Assembly: GCA_039881045.1 (NCBI GenBank)
Contig: JAYWVB010000058.1
Span: 124,001 to 188,000 of the forward strand
Direction of reading: 5' to 3'
DNA from: Chaetomium olivaceum
Taxonomy: Eukaryota > Ascomycota > Sordariomycetes > Sordariales > Chaetomiaceae
DNA length: 64,000 nt
A program made the position numbers and the translations under genes. A model generated the notes under the pieces. The model was not told the origin of the DNA. It was given only the letters and a program-made list of their open reading frames with translations, and did no database searches. The first letter of the stretch is position 1. The number at the start of each line of letters is the position of its first letter. Below are positions 1 through 12,691 of the stretch, piece by piece.

Positions 1-88
1 TGTATCTCGCGATATCGAGATTCCCATCAATGCCATCACCCTCAGACATCTTTTGAACTCCCATCTCAACCAACACTACAGACCGATC

Positions 89-1947
89 ATGCATCTCCCG
101 GCTAAGGCTTGGACCTTCTGGTCCACCGCCCTCCTGGCTACTCCCACCACGGCCTTCATCTCGCCCCTCCGCGCCCGCCAGGCCGACGACACCGCCTTCG
201 ACTGGACTTCCATCACGCCCACGCCCGACCTGCAGTACCACTCCTGCTACGGCACCTTCCAGTGCGCCCGGCTGCGCGGCCCCTGGACTGGTCCAAGGAA
301 GTCACCTCCAACTCCACCACTTCCTTCTCGTCCTCCTCGCCGGGCCCCTACGCCGCCATTGCCATCGTCACCCTCCCGGCCACGGTCCCCGTTACCGACC
401 CGTCCTATGCCGGGCCCATCCTGATTAACCCCGGCGGACCGGGCGGCTCGGGTGCCCAGATGGCGCTGGGTATGGGCCCCGTCATGCAAGGGCTGGTCGA
501 CGTTCCTGGCGTGCGCCACTACGACATTCTCGGGTTTGACCCGCGCGGTGTGGCGCTGACGACGCCCAGTGGTTCGTGCTATGAGAATCAGTTTGACCGG
601 GCTGTGGATGCCATGGCGCTGCGCGGCATGCCGACCGCGCTGAGCAAACAAGGCCTGGGCATGCGGTTTAACGCGAATCAGGCCGTGGGCAAGTTGTGCG
701 ATGAGGGGGTTTTCAAGTATCTGTCGACTGCGTCGGTTGCTAGGGATATGCTGGAGATTGTGGACCGGAGCCACCAGCTGGTGATGAAGACCTCCACGGG
801 CGCCACCGGCATGAACTCGACCCGGAAAGCTTGTGACGGTGGGAATGGGGAGAAGCCGAGGCTGCAGTATATGGGATTTTCGTATGGCACCATCTTGGGG
901 AACACGTTTGCCTCCATGTTTCCGGGGAGGGTTGGCAGAATGCTGCTGGATGGTGTTGCTGATGCCGAGGACTACACGGCCGGGGTAAGTTATCACCGAC
1001 GGAATTCTCGCGTGTGATGGAGAACTAACGGGACGCAGACCTGGGAGAAGAACATCAACGACTCCGACGCTTCCGTCGACATCTTTTATCGCACCTGCTT
1101 TGATGCCGGGGCTGACTGCCCGCTCCACCAGAGCGGCGACACCAGCTTCGAGAATATACGCGCCCGCGTCGCCGCCCTCCAGGCCAGCCTCAAGGAAGCC
1201 CCCGTGTCAACCATCTACAACAACCGTATTTACACCATGACCTCCTACCTTCTTGGTGAAAAGATCCGTACCTCCCTCTACGAACCTATCGCGAAATACG
1301 AGGCCCTCGCTATCGCTCTTGCCGGAGCGCTCAAGGGCAACTTCTCTGGCATCCTCGCCGACAGCGTCGTTATGGGCTTCGATGTCCGCTCCAACGTCTG
1401 CAGCGAAGTTCCCGCCACCGATCCGCCGCAGGAGTACAACTTCGCCAGCGAGGTCTCGAGGGCCATTATCTGCGGCGACTCACAAGCCTCCGCCGGCAAG
1501 CGCGACCTCGACTGGGCGGCCTCCACCGTTTCCCGCATCGCTAACCAGTCGATCTCGATCGGCGAGGCCTGGACCAACATCCCGCTCGCGTGCGCCGACT
1601 GGCCGTTCGCGCCGCCGTACACCTTCGCGGGTCCCTTCGGCAGCAAGGCGCCTGATAACAGCACCAACACGCCCGCTGCGTCGATGCTCATCTTGTCAAC
1701 CAAGACGGATCACGCGACGCCGCTAGCCAACGCGTACGCTCTGTCGCGTCTGCATGAGGGCTCGTCGGTGGCTATGGTTGATGCGGTGGGCCATTGTGCG
1801 CTGTTGGCGACTACTAGCACCTGCATGTACGGCATTGTGCAGGAGTATTTCCACACGGGTAACCTGCCTGCCAATGGGACAGTTTGCGAAGCCGAATGTG
1901 TGCCGCAGATTCCGTTCAAGGCTTGCCCTGGGTTGCCGGGGGCGTAA
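89..1947 (+). CDS. Secreted S33-type peptidase (tripeptidyl aminopeptidase-like alpha/beta hydrolase), one frame break
   Basis: Predicted secreted serine aminopeptidase of the alpha/beta-hydrolase fold. The ATG at 89 opens a signal peptide (hydrophobic, ending near TTAFIS). Seen in order: the oxyanion segment NPGGPGGSG, nucleophile elbow GFSYGTILG, and in the C-terminal TAP-like part the acid/base region KTDHATPLAN and DAVGHCAL. One intron, 985-1038 (GTAAGT, CTAAC, CAG), joins two in-frame exons. The reading frame breaks near 280-283: the codons before it (QCARL) are in one frame and those after it (PLDWSKE) in another. A CCCC run there would read through if it had five C, giving 601 aa. Without that base the gene is broken. 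No intron fits at the break. Family assignment is firm; whether it is a pseudogene or an assembly error is not. Confidence 0.8.
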
Positions 1948-3235
1948 GGGGGTTGAAGATGGATGGTGAGGGTGATTGTAAGACAACTTAAGAGATTACA
2001 AAAAGGGGAGGGGTGGAGAAACAATGACAAGCAGGCCTGTCGCAAGGGGCTAATTCGCTCGAATGTTCGATTCACACACAACGTTATATAAATGAAGAAG
2101 TTTCTCATTATAGAGGACTTTTATTTAGTCAAATACTAGCGGCTGGTTATAACGCTACCAACTGGTCGATGGGAATGGCAACGTTCGTGGGAAAGTGAAA
2201 AGGGCCTATCTGGAATTAAACAGGATATAGACCACCATGTTCATGCATACGAAGACCACCTACCTAGGTAAGGTACCTTTATTAGCCTCGTGGCAGGGCA
2301 TATGGAGAATAAGACGAGGACAACAATTCGAAACTGAGGACATGACAAACCTGACTTGTCTATTCCCCTTCCGATTCCCTCGAATCCATTAGCACGTCAC
2401 CGAGGACTTCATTGGTACCTAGTTCTTAAGACCCGTGTCCTCGTTAACACCCTATCTCACGTATCCAGCCTTGATAACCTAACTATCCAATCTAAAGCTT
2501 CACCATGTGCCAAACCCCCAACTAGTTACAAAAGGTCTCGGTACACCTCGGGTAGAAGGCGACATTATCAAGAAGGACAAGCAAGTCATTTATGACAGAG
2601 CCGGCGGCAAATACGGCAAGTGTCACCAAGACCACCACCACAATCACCGCCGCGTGCCCCAGTCCTAAGTACGCTCAGACTCCGAAGAAATAATTCAATA
2701 GTTCGACGAGAGTGAAAAAGATGTGGCTTTGTCAGACAATTTACAGAGTGCGCGGGGTTTGATGAGGGAGGAGCCCGAGGGGGGGGGAGATAAGGCGGCC
2801 ATGATACTTACAGACAACCGGTAGCAAAATGAGAGCCCCGAGTTTAGTGGAGGGTTACTCAAACTACGTGTAAATTAATTCTCATACAGTGACTGACTCA
2901 TTGTTCTATGATCGACAAGTAAGGCGATGCTTATGTAGATCCGGAATACGGCTTTCATTAGCTGCAGTAAAGGATTCCACCAAAAGTACCTTGCAGGATA
3001 TTACCTCACAGTCAGACCTCGCGTGCTTACCGACGCAACACAGCATTCCATGTGAGGAATAGGTTGGGCGATCACTTTTAACGAAGCATCCTTTTAACGG
3101 CATCCCAGAGCTAAAAGGATTCCTTCCAGCAACGACCTTTCCCATCAACCACTTTCAAACCAACTACCATCCCTCTTTACATCCAACACCACAACCCGAT
3201 CATTTCGTCCGTCATCCCCCAACCAGTTACCCACC
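1948..3235. other. Intergenic, no gene seen
   Basis: About 1.3 kb between the peptidase stop and the cupin start. Short ORFs occur on both strands, but none has a recognisable motif or spliceable extension. The last 60 bases before 3236 are pyrimidine-rich, as is common in filamentous-fungal promoters. Confidence 0.5.
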
Positions 3236-3858
3236 ATGTCCGGCAACGACACCGATGCCCAACCCCCACAATCCCCTTTTGGTGCCCCCATCCGCTATAT
3301 CACTACCCATGACCCGGCCACCCGCCAATCCGTCTTCACCGCCGCCCTCCCCGCCGAGGTCCCTGGGCTAAGCATGCCCGGCTTCACCATCTTCGACGCC
3401 TACAAGACCCTCACCAGCCCAATCAGCCTCAACGATGAAGCAGACCTGTCCGCCCTCATCCACCAAAACCCCTCTACCCGTCCCAGCCGCCGGGCACAAC
3501 CACCGCCAGCACCGCCGCCGCCACCGCTCCTGACACAGAAAACGGGGCCATTTGGTTCCCCGCCAGCGACCCCACACAAACCCTCTTCCGCTACTGCGAC
3601 TGGGCCCCCGGCGCCACGTCCGTGAGCCACCGCACCGAAACGCTCGACATCGGTGTTGTGGTGGCCGGGCAGATGGAGGCGCGGCTGGATTCGGGGGAGG
3701 TGAGGACGCTGAATGTGGGTGATACTATTGTGCAGCGGGGCACGATGCATTCGTGGCGGAACCCGAGTGACACGGAGTGGGCTAGGATGGTGGTGTTTCT
3801 TGTGGGGGTGGAGGATGTGAGTGTTGGGGGGGTGAAGTTGGGAGGCGCTATGGGTTAG
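3236..3858 (+). CDS. Cupin-domain protein, one frame break
   Basis: Small RmlC-like cupin protein; no substrate can be assigned. The start has a good context (CACCATGT). The first half (opening MSGNDTDAQPP) and the second half are in different frames. The second holds the cupin barrel: HRTETLDIGVVVAG, then GEVRTLNVGDTIVQRGTMHSW, where the spacing of G, E/D and the late H matches the two cupin motifs. The break lies near 3469-3472, in an AAAACCCC stretch; one more C would give a continuous frame of 207 aa, typical of single-domain fungal cupins. There is no plausible intron: the only GT..AG pair nearby is 39 nt, divisible by three, and does not change frame. The fold is likely; function is unknown. 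Confidence 0.7.
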
Positions 3859-4237
3859 GTTAATTAGGGGGCCCGTATTTCCATGAGGGGGAGTTGAGTT
3901 TAGGTTAGCTTGCAGATGAGTTGGGGAGTGGCGTGCAGGGGAAGGGGGTGGCGTATTTGTGTGGGACATGGCCCGGGGCTTGAGAGTCCTTGGGTAGAGT
4001 AGAGACGGTTGGGTACATTAAAGGGATGTAGAGGGCCAAGGGGGCCAGGGACAACATGGAGGAACGCGCACAAGATGTGAGAACATAAACTCGGGTTCCC
4101 TTCCCATCTATTTAATCCGAACTTGAAGCCCCATGCTTCGTCTATGCTTGTGCCCCTGATATGCTTGGTATCTTGACGATTAAAAGAAAACCTTTCCAAA
4201 TATTATGCAATATACCGCCAGTGTCCGTATTCTCCCC
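3859..4237. other. Convergent 3' spacer
   Basis: Region between the stops of the cupin gene (+) and the PDR transporter (-). It should hold both 3' UTRs. No ORF with recognisable features. Confidence 0.5.
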
Positions 4238-7200
4238 CTACTTGCGCTTGAACAAGCTCTTGACCGAAGTGACCACCTTGTTGACGACGTTGAAGAGCGG
4301 GCCGAAGCCAAAAGTCATGCCCTTGATACGGACGGTGTAGATAAAGAAATAGACAAGCCTGGTTCCAGTCAGTGTCTGATACTAAAGTCATGTTCGTCTA
4401 GCAAATAAACTTACATCCAGTTGGTGACGCAGAACACCAGGAAGATGCCAAAGTTGCGCCACTTGGTGTCGGGCGAGATGCCGAGCGTCTCCAGGTACTC
4501 AGACCCATCAACGTACGGGCAGTAGCCGCAGTTGGCCGTGTCCTCGGGGTTCATCAGGTAGCCGCGGCCCGCCTCACGCACAAAGTTGCTGGCGAACTCG
4601 AAGCAGGTCTGACCGGAGGGCGGGTTGAAGTAGGCCGCCTCCTGAGGAGCGCAGTTGACGGTGCGGGCGGCCAGGGTGGCAGACAGGACACCAGAGACCC
4701 AGTAGGAGCTGGGATTGAGCCAGTAGAGCTGAGACATGTCAGGTATTGTTCACACCGGGACCAGAAGGAGATTCGAGGACATACCCAATACTTCCAGAAG
4801 ACATTCATCTGGGTGTACGGCACCACGACACCGTTGAACAAACAGAAGATAACCAAGAAACACGGCAGAATGTTGCTGATGACGGTGAAGCTGGGGGCCC
4901 AGGCACAGATCCACTGACCCCAGCTGGACTGGAACAGGAAGAAGAGCAGCGTCATGAGGAAGACGTAACCGGCAGAGGGCGCGTCGTACGGCAGGCCGGT
5001 AGGCAGGTACCACAGCAGCCAGTACAATACGGCGGCGACCAGCGAGCCAGGGATTTCGGAGAGCACCTCGGCCGTGCAGAAAGCTACCCAGCCGTAAATG
5101 CGGGACGGGTGCTCCCGAGCTTCCCACAGGGCGAGGTTGGTGAAGAACTTGGGAAGGACGGCGTTGAGAACCTGTTGTGGCTGTTAGCTTCCGACCGCCA
5201 GAGGAATATTACGAACGATTTGACTTACAGTAGCGGGAATCATGATGATCAAGAAGCTCGAGAACATGGCATTTTGGAGGTCCGAGGCGGTATCGCCCAG
5301 CTTCCAGAAGGTGAAGCCGTTAAAGATACCGATTACCACAGCCGTGAACAGACGACCGTAGATGTAGGACGGGTCGCGCCACTGGCGGACAAACATGCGC
5401 TTCGTGACGAGCATAATCTGGGTCATAACGGGGGCGGCGAACTCGTGAAGCGCTTCGGCAGCGGCCTCGGCAGTCTGCGCGGCGGAGTTAGCGGCGATGG
5501 CCTTGGTACGCTCGGCCTTGAGCTCTTGGATCTCGGCGAGCACCGCCTGGTTCTCGGGCGACGTGCGCCATTCGTCGGGCCAGCTGATGCGCGTGCCGTC
5601 GGGGCGGCGGCCGCCCTTGATGGCAGTCTCGAGGAGGAACTCGGCGACGTTGCGGCCCGGGGGGCAGATCACGCCGCGGTCGGCAAAATACTTGACCACA
5701 GCGCTGCCGTCTTGGCCGACGGGTCCGAAATAGATGGTATTACCGCCAGGGTTAAGCGCGAGAATCTTGTCGAACTCCTGGATCAGGTCGGACGAGGGCT
5801 GGTGGATGGTGCAGATGATGGCTTGGCCGGCAGCGCACAGCTTGCGGAGGAGGAAGCGAACGATGGAGAAAGCAGATTGGGCGTCGAGACCACTGGTGGG
5901 CTCGTCGAGGAACAGAAGCAGAGCGGGTCTGGCGGCGAGTTCGACACCGATGGTGAGGCGCTTCTTGTGTTCGACACCGAGCGAGCTGATGATAGCGTCC
6001 TGGATCTCGTTCAGTTCAAGCAAGTCGAGAACCTTGTCGACGTAATCCAGCTTCTCCTGGCGCGGGATGTCGCGGCTCTGGCGGAGCAGGGCCGAGAACT
6101 CGATAGCCTCCCGAACAGTAGCGCTCTCCTCGTGCAAGTCCATCTGCTCGACGAACCCGGTGCTGCGTTGGAAGTCGTTGCCCAGTTTCTTGCCGTCGAC
6201 GAGCATATCGCCGCCAACGACACCGACGGTCTGGCGCTGCGACAGAGTGTTGAGGAGGGTGGTCTTGCCCGCGCCACTGGCTCCCATGAGGGCAACCATG
6301 ACTCCGGGCTTAGCATAACCGTTGATGCCGTTGAGCAGGCGCTTAGGGCCAGCCGGGGTAGGCACCGTGTAGGTCACATCCTCCCACGTGAAAACTCTGT
6401 CACTTCCCGTTAGCCCCTTGAAGGCGCTCTCGTTGCCGCTGGACGGCACTTCAGTGGATGAGGAGTTGCCGGAGATGTTGCCATTCTCTTCGTCAACGGT
6501 CGTTGGCTTGATCTGCTTGGCGGTCCGCTTAGACTTCTTGAAGACGAGCGCGCCACCCCCTGAGCCGCCGAAAGACATGAGCTCGGTGGCAGCAACGGTG
6601 ACAAGGAGGTACAAAACCGAGAAGGCAATGACGACACCAAAGTTGCGCCAGAGGTGAGCCCGAGTGTAGCCAAATTGAACGCCGACATAGGCATCTCCCA
6701 GCACGTTAGTGGTTCCGGCGTCCGCACCGGGGACCGCGCAACCCTGGTTCTCAGGGAGGATGCCAGGCCCTTGCGGCACCAAGTTGGCAGGGGCACATTC
6801 CATAAGACGGCTGTGGAACTCGCTCGACATGACTGCCTCAAAGGAGTAACTGAGCTGTGTGGAAGTTAGTTCGGACGTTTCGAGGATGGGACATGATGCT
6901 CAAAAGTACTTACCGGGTTGATATGTGCGATCCAGCCAAACCAGATCTTCTGCGAGAGCAGGACAGGCTTGGAGATGACGTAACCGGTGTAGATGACGAG
7001 CAAGTTCAAAGCCATGCCGGAGAAGCGCACAGCATCATCCATGGACGGCGACATGGCTGCCAACATACGGTACATGGCCGTGATGCAGAAGGTCGTTGTG
7101 TACATGAACAGAAGCTGTATGAAGAACTTGCCCGGGTGGAGATCGAGACCAGTCATGAAGAACAGAAGAATACCAAAGATGACAACCTGCAGAACGAGAA

Positions 7201-9163
7201 CGGGCAAGTCGACGAGAGCACGGGCGAGGGTGACAGCGCTGGGCCGGTAGAAGGCGTATTCTTTGTGGCGAGCGACGATGGTACGGCCAGAGACGGCCTT
7301 CATGAGCTCGGCCAGCTGCAGCCAGCCGAGGAAAACGATGGCGAAGAAGACAGCACCGCCACGGGCGAAGCTTCCAATGGTGGAAGCGGGCGAGTCATAG
7401 AAGAGAGAACCGACGATGAGACCGTTGCTGATGATGGTGAAGTACTTGGAGTAGAGCTCCGTCTTGTTGCCCCAGATGAGCCAGATCTCACGGCGGGCAC
7501 AAGCCAGAACCTGCTTCCAGAAGGGGATGGTGTAGTTGGAGCCCGGCATCACGCGCTTCGACTTTTGCTCCTTCACCGAGTTCTTGAACGTCTGCATGTC
7601 GGCGTGGCCTGTCTTCTCCAGGTGCTGTTCGAAGTCCCTGACGTCAGCAAGAAGCTTCTGGTAGGCCGTGCTCTCCCGGAAGGCCTTCTCGAGTTCTTCG
7701 GCCGTCTTGGGGCAGCGAGCCTCCCATCCCTCGCGGAATTGCCTCGATGTCAGGTCACAGATGGAGGTGAGGAAATCGGGAGTCGTCTGCCGGGGCGGGG
7801 CGTAGAATCCGAGATCCTCGAAGTACTTGCGCGCCTCCTTGGCGGGCCCCTGGTAGAGCATACGGCCCTGGTCGATAACCAAAACCTTGTCCATCAGTTC
7901 GTAGATACCCTCGCCGGCCTGGTACAGCGTGGTGAGGGTGGTCCGGTCCGAGACATCGGTCATGATGCGCAGTGACTTGGCGTAGTCGAGTGCGGTCGAT
8001 GCGTCGAGACCCCTGGTGGAGTTGTCCCAGCAAACGATGGTGCTCTTGGTGGCGAGGGTCTCGGCAATACTGACACGCTTCCTCTCACCGCCAGAGACAC
8101 CACGGACATAAGCGTTTCCGACGATGGTGTTCTCGGTGTGCTTGATGGCGAACATGCGCAACAGCGCGTCGATGATGGTTCCGACGTCACCCCGCAGGTT
8201 CTTCCTCGTCTTGTTGAGAAGGGAAAACCGGAGGGTCTGGCCAACCGTCAAGGTAGGCAGGTGCTGATCATCCTCGGCGTTGTAGACGACCTCACCACGG
8301 TACCGCTTGCGGGCCTCGTCAGCGGGGATGCCGCTGTACGACACGTCACCCTCGACAGACGCGTACGACTCCCTGTCGTTGGCGATAACCTTGAGGAAAG
8401 TGCTGCACCCGCTGCCTGGCCGCCCAAGCACCATCATCATCTCGCCGTGGCGGACGACACCGGTGAAGTCGTTAAGAAGGGTCCGGAGCTCGCCGCCGCC
8501 GCCAATGCGTAGCCCGGGGATGAATCTGCAGATGTTGTTGTACAAGTCGGGACCGAAGGTGCCAAGGATGGCCTGGGGGAGCGTGTGAACGAAAGTGGCG
8601 CCACTGGCGACACCCTTGACTGTGAGGTTCTTGAAGACGACACCGAGCTTCTTGGCCGACTCGCCCGACTCTGTCCGTTTCTCGAGATGGCCGTCGCGCA
8701 TAAACTGTTCGAGGTGAAAACCATCCTCGTCGGTGGTGCCGCTGTCGACTGAATCCGCGTCTGAATCCTCCGCCCCCGCCTCCACGTCGGGTTGACCGCC
8801 ATCTGCGGCCGTCTTCTTAGACTTGCCGCTAGCGCGGGATGTCATGCGCCGGAAGTAGCTCCCCTTGGTTGATTTTTGAGAGGCTGCGGCGTTGGACTTC
8901 GTCTTGGTGAGTTTCGTGGTAAGTTCGTGCTGGAGCTCTTCAAAATCCTGCATGGCCGCCTTCTGGCTCACCGGCCCGCCCATGTCTCGTTCGCCCCATA
9001 TTCCATCGACTTCAGGGCTGGGCGGGGCCTTGCTAGACTCGCCGGTTTCGCCTTCGTTTTGAACATTTGGTGTCGCTTGACTGTCGTCCTTGTGGTGTAG
9101 CGATTCGGGGAGGATACCCGCCGCGCTCCTTCGCAGGTTTTCTTCCGTCGATTGTCCCCACAT
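4238..9163 (-). CDS. PDR-type ABC transporter (ABC-G, pleiotropic drug resistance)
   Basis: Full-length plasma-membrane efflux pump of the fungal PDR/CDR family, 1565 aa after splicing four introns (6855-6913, 5172-5228, 4729-4784, 4359-4414, all GTAAGT or GTATGT). Order: acidic N-terminal extension; NBD1 with Walker A LGRPGSGCST (about residue 246) and signature VSGGERKRVS (about 358); six membrane helices; NBD2 with Walker A GASGAGKTTLLN (about 940), Walker B LLLFLDEPTSGLD and the degenerate signature GVEHKKRLTIG; six more helices; basic end KSLFKRK. Cys in place of Lys in NBD1 Walker A and the weak NBD2 signature are the normal PDR asymmetry, so only one ATP site is expected to be canonical. 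Such pumps export azoles and other hydrophobic compounds; the substrate cannot be read from sequence. No frame break over 4.7 kb of coding sequence. Confidence 0.95.
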
Positions 9164-11637
9164 GATGGCTGGCGGTTGACAGTTGCTTGTGGGATGAAAA
9201 CAAGAAAGTTCAAATTCGGTTCAAATTAGGTATGAAGGAATAAATAATACTAGTGTAGTAAGTCAAGTTGGCGGTGTGGGGGGTTTACTGGTTGGTGACG
9301 GAAAAGCAAACAATGAAAAAAGAAACGGTAATGATGACCCCCAGTTGACAGTCAGTGCTGCAGTAACGGCACAGACTCGGTGATGTGAACCTTTGTCAAA
9401 GGCCACTGCTGGGGGGATCGAGCGTTTCCGTGTTGACCAGAAAGAACAAGCCCGAAAGCCAAAAGCAGCGTTACGTCAAGATACTTATAACCCAGGGTTG
9501 ATTTCTCAGCAGGCAATGGCGTTTTGCCCTGTCCACAATTGCAATTCACCCTGACATGCACGACCCTTGCCTGACATTGCCAGGGTCGGCTGTAAGCACT
9601 GCAGACTGCACCGCATGCACCCATGGACTCGGCGCTCCTGAATGCCTGAATCATCGCATGGAGATAAGAAAAACGGAGCCGGGAATCGAAGATTTCAGCG
9701 TGGGCGCGCCCTGATCCGATGATTAAGCGTGGTTCATCCACTGACAGCTCCAGTTCCCAACCCGCAATTCCCATGTTGGGTTATGTGGGCCCGGTGGGGC
9801 GCCGAGTGGGATGCCCTGCCAAGTACAGGCCAAGCCCATGCTTCGGACGAGCCCCCTCATTGGTGCCTCCTGAAACGTCACTTTCGGAGGCCGTTGTGCA
9901 CTTCTTTCGAAGCTTCTGTCGAAGCCTCCGCCAACCGCCCACAGAAAGTGTGAAAGGGATGCGTATCAGATGGGTCTATGATCTCACGGAGTCTCTCCAT
10001 AAAGTTAGGCAGTATCGGCGTTAGGCAATAAGCTATCAGCAACATCCTTGGCCCGACAAGGCCCTGACAAATGGGACGCCCATCTGGGTAAAAATATGTC
10101 GGTTATTCATCCGATGGTCCCCTCGAATTATAAATCACAGCGTTCCCCTCGATCCTGCACCAGCTCGCTCCCCCACTTCATAGTGGGCTGCTCATAAAGA
10201 AGGTCCAAAGTCCGAACGACAAAGCAACGACCTTCCCCCCAAGTCCATTGCAGTCATAAAAAGGGAGAAAAAAAGGGAAGAAAGCTGTGATCCACTCGGA
10301 GTTAGCAGCGGAGTGTTCTTATTCTCCGGGGCCCAAAAGAAGCGGAACGCGCTGATCAACGCACCAAGCTCACCGTCCGCGTATTTGCCGGCCCCCATCC
10401 GTCTTGGCTTTTGTGTCAGCGTGCAGTGCACAACGAGAATGCCGTGCAACGTGTGAAGAGCAAGTTGAAGGGGGTGTCGAGGCGCGGAATGACGGCGTCC
10501 CCGCCAGAAACGGGGACAGGCGGCTGGCTTCCGGCACTAGTCATGGCCCGCTGAGAAATGAGAGACACTGATTCGTCCATGATTCATCGGCTCAGGATGA
10601 AATCATCGGTTAGTTACACGGAGGGGTGGAGTTGGCGAGATTGGCAAGGGAATGTGGAGATCTACCGCCGAACCACAAAATCGCATGGTGAGTGGGACTG
10701 TGATGCGGCAGCTTTGAAGAGTCGACGACGACACGAGGTGGGATCGATCAAGGCCAAAGCCCGGGGTTAGCGGAGAAAACGTGCATACTCCGAATTCAGT
10801 GACTTTAAGAAAATATATTGAAGAAGATAGGCAGATGAAGGGCATGAGAAAACCTAAAGCGGCAAATAAGATTTGAAAAGGGTACCAGTATGCGAACCAA
10901 AAATGGGTCACGGTGGAAAACCGGAAGTCGGAGAAAGAAGAGGAGAAGAGGAGTGAAGACCGGAGTCACCATTCTACGTGAGTACGTGACGTTGACTGAA
11001 GAGACAAATCATGGGAACAAAATCAGCCAGGTGAAAGAATCCGTAATTCTAAACTAGAGTAACTGAATCCAATTCAACAAGGATGGAATGATACGCTCAA
11101 AAACCATGATGTGTTTGAAGGTCGGTAAGCGACTGTTGCAGAAGCTATGTCAGGCTCCATGACTGACCTCTCCCTGCTAGGGCACACAATCAACAACAGC
11201 CAACGCGGTCGAGGGATACTCGAGACCGCCGCATCATGCGTCCCGGACTAGGTTGGACGAGCCCAACTATACCATCCGAGCAGTTTAAGAAGGCTGGAGT
11301 GGCGATACGAAACTACCCACGGAACTTTCAACGGCAGGCAAAGAGGACTCGAGTTTGCTGAGGTTGCTGTTAATGAAACGGACGATGTTGCATGGCAGCA
11401 AGCAAAGAGGGCAGAAAGAAATGTGCGACTGGCAAAGCAGGACAGGTGTTATCACGTATTAATGACAGTCAATTTGTACCGACCACGCCGTTTATAAAAC
11501 CGTGGAAGCAACCAATTGATTCTGTCATACCTCACAGCACCAGCAACGGGAAGCCAAGATGGACAATTAACAGACGTATTATACTCGTCTCCTCTTTTCA
11601 TTTTTCTACCAGTACTGACACTCAGACTACCCCTAAA
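9164..11637. other. Long intergenic region, no gene seen
   Basis: About 2.5 kb: upstream region of the PDR pump and downstream of the bZIP gene. ORFs are short and overlap on both strands, with no domain motifs. A 140-codon minus-strand ORF at 9352-9774 has no protein-like features and is not called. The regulatory region of the efflux pump should lie in the proximal part; no specific site is claimed. Confidence 0.45.
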
Positions 11638-12691
11638 TTAATCCTTGGACCCTCCACTCCCACTCTGCTGCATCTTCAACATCTCCCTCAAAGCAGCTAT
11701 CTCGGCTTCCTGCCGGGCCAGCCGAATCCTCAAATCATCCCTCTCCCGCGTGACCTCCTTCACCTCACCCTCCAACTCCTCGATCCGGTCTATCTTCTTC
11801 TGGCGGTACCGCTTAGCCGCGAGGTTGTTGCGGTGCCGCCGGTCGATGACTTCCGGATCGACGTCATCTCCTATGGCTTCCTGCTGCTGCTGTTGCTGGA
11901 GCGCCGCTGCCGCCGCCGACGAGGCTGCTGCTGCTGCTGCGGTACCATGGTTGCTGCTGCGCTTGGTGACGCGCCCATCGGTGGTGTGCGAGAGCCTCGC
12001 TCCTGCCGGCCGACGTCCCGGCTTGGAATGGGGAGCTTTTGTCTGCGGCAACTTGAGACCGGGGTAGAGGAGAGACCCGCTATCTGGGCTGGGCGGCGCG
12101 GGCGAAGGAGATTGGAGGTCGGTGGTGGCGGGGGTGTTGCTGAGCGAGGTGTTGGCTGAGCTCAAAGGGGGGATTGGCAAAGAGGATGGTGCTAAAGAGA
12201 AGAGATTGCTGTGGTTGATGTTGGTGTTGTCATTGAAGAGAGGCGTGGAGAAGGCGTCGAGACAAGGTGCGAGGTCGAGATCGAGGCCGAAGTCGAGCTC
12301 GGGTGAGGAGAAGTTGGAGTGTAGTTCTGCCCCTGATGCGGTTGCGGCTGTGATTGAAGCGGTATCGACAAGGTCGAGGGTGCTGGCTGCGGCTGGGTCC
12401 CAGTTGAGGTGGGTCAGAAAGTCAAAGTCATAACTGCTACTGAGACTTGGCTGCAAGGTATCGCAACTAGGCGCGTATCTGGGGTTGGTAGAAGTTGAAA
12501 GAGAGACGAGTGCAGCATATTCCGGTGACGACTGCAGTGACCATTCTTGCACGATGGAGGGGCGGCCCCCTTAAAACAGAGGCCGGATGCCTTGGAAAGG
12601 GTTGGGTAATACGAGGGCTTGCGTGCTGCAAGTTTGGCTGTGGGAAAGGAAAAGAAGAAGGATCACGAGGAGGAGTGGCGGGAGGTGGCAT
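11638..12691 (-). CDS. bZIP transcription factor, GCN4-like basic region; N-terminus unresolved
   Basis: Nuclear DNA-binding regulator. The C-terminus has a basic region RRHRNNLAAKRYRQKK (N..AA..R, as in the GCN4 class), then a leucine zipper with heptads IEELEGEV..RDDLRIRL..EAEIAALREM. Before it are a Ser/Pro/Asp-rich presumptive activation region, a poly-Ala stretch and Q7 encoded by CAG-type repeats near 11879-11942. The bZIP frame contains no upstream ATG and hits a stop just above 12567. The best start is the ATG at 12691 (context CAAAATGCC) in another frame. The two join either if the C5 run at 12566-12570 has one base too many (350 aa) or through a 67-nt intron 12546-12612 with a weak GTATTA donor (328 aa). 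It may belong to the amino-acid starvation regulators, but the CPC1-type basic region differs (NTLAARRSR), so no symbol is given. Confidence 0.8.
11879..11942 (-). repeat. Trinucleotide repeats coding poly-Gln and poly-Ala in the bZIP gene
   Basis: Two imperfect GCN/CAG-type trinucleotide tracts read on the minus strand as runs of Ala followed by seven Gln. Such tracts change length easily and lie between the activation region and the DNA-binding domain. Confidence 0.75.

Noticed and set aside
3448..3486. Possible 39-nt GT..AG intron in the cupin gene
   Set aside because: Too short, no branch site, and its length is divisible by three, so it would not repair the frame break.
5900..6000. Degenerate NBD2 signature of the PDR pump as a defect
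   Set aside because: This asymmetry, with Cys in NBD1 Walker A, is normal in fungal PDR transporters.
4746..6413. 555-codon plus ORF
   Set aside because: It is the antisense shadow of the PDR transporter exons.
6857..7975. 372-codon plus ORF
   Set aside because: Antisense shadow of the first PDR exon.
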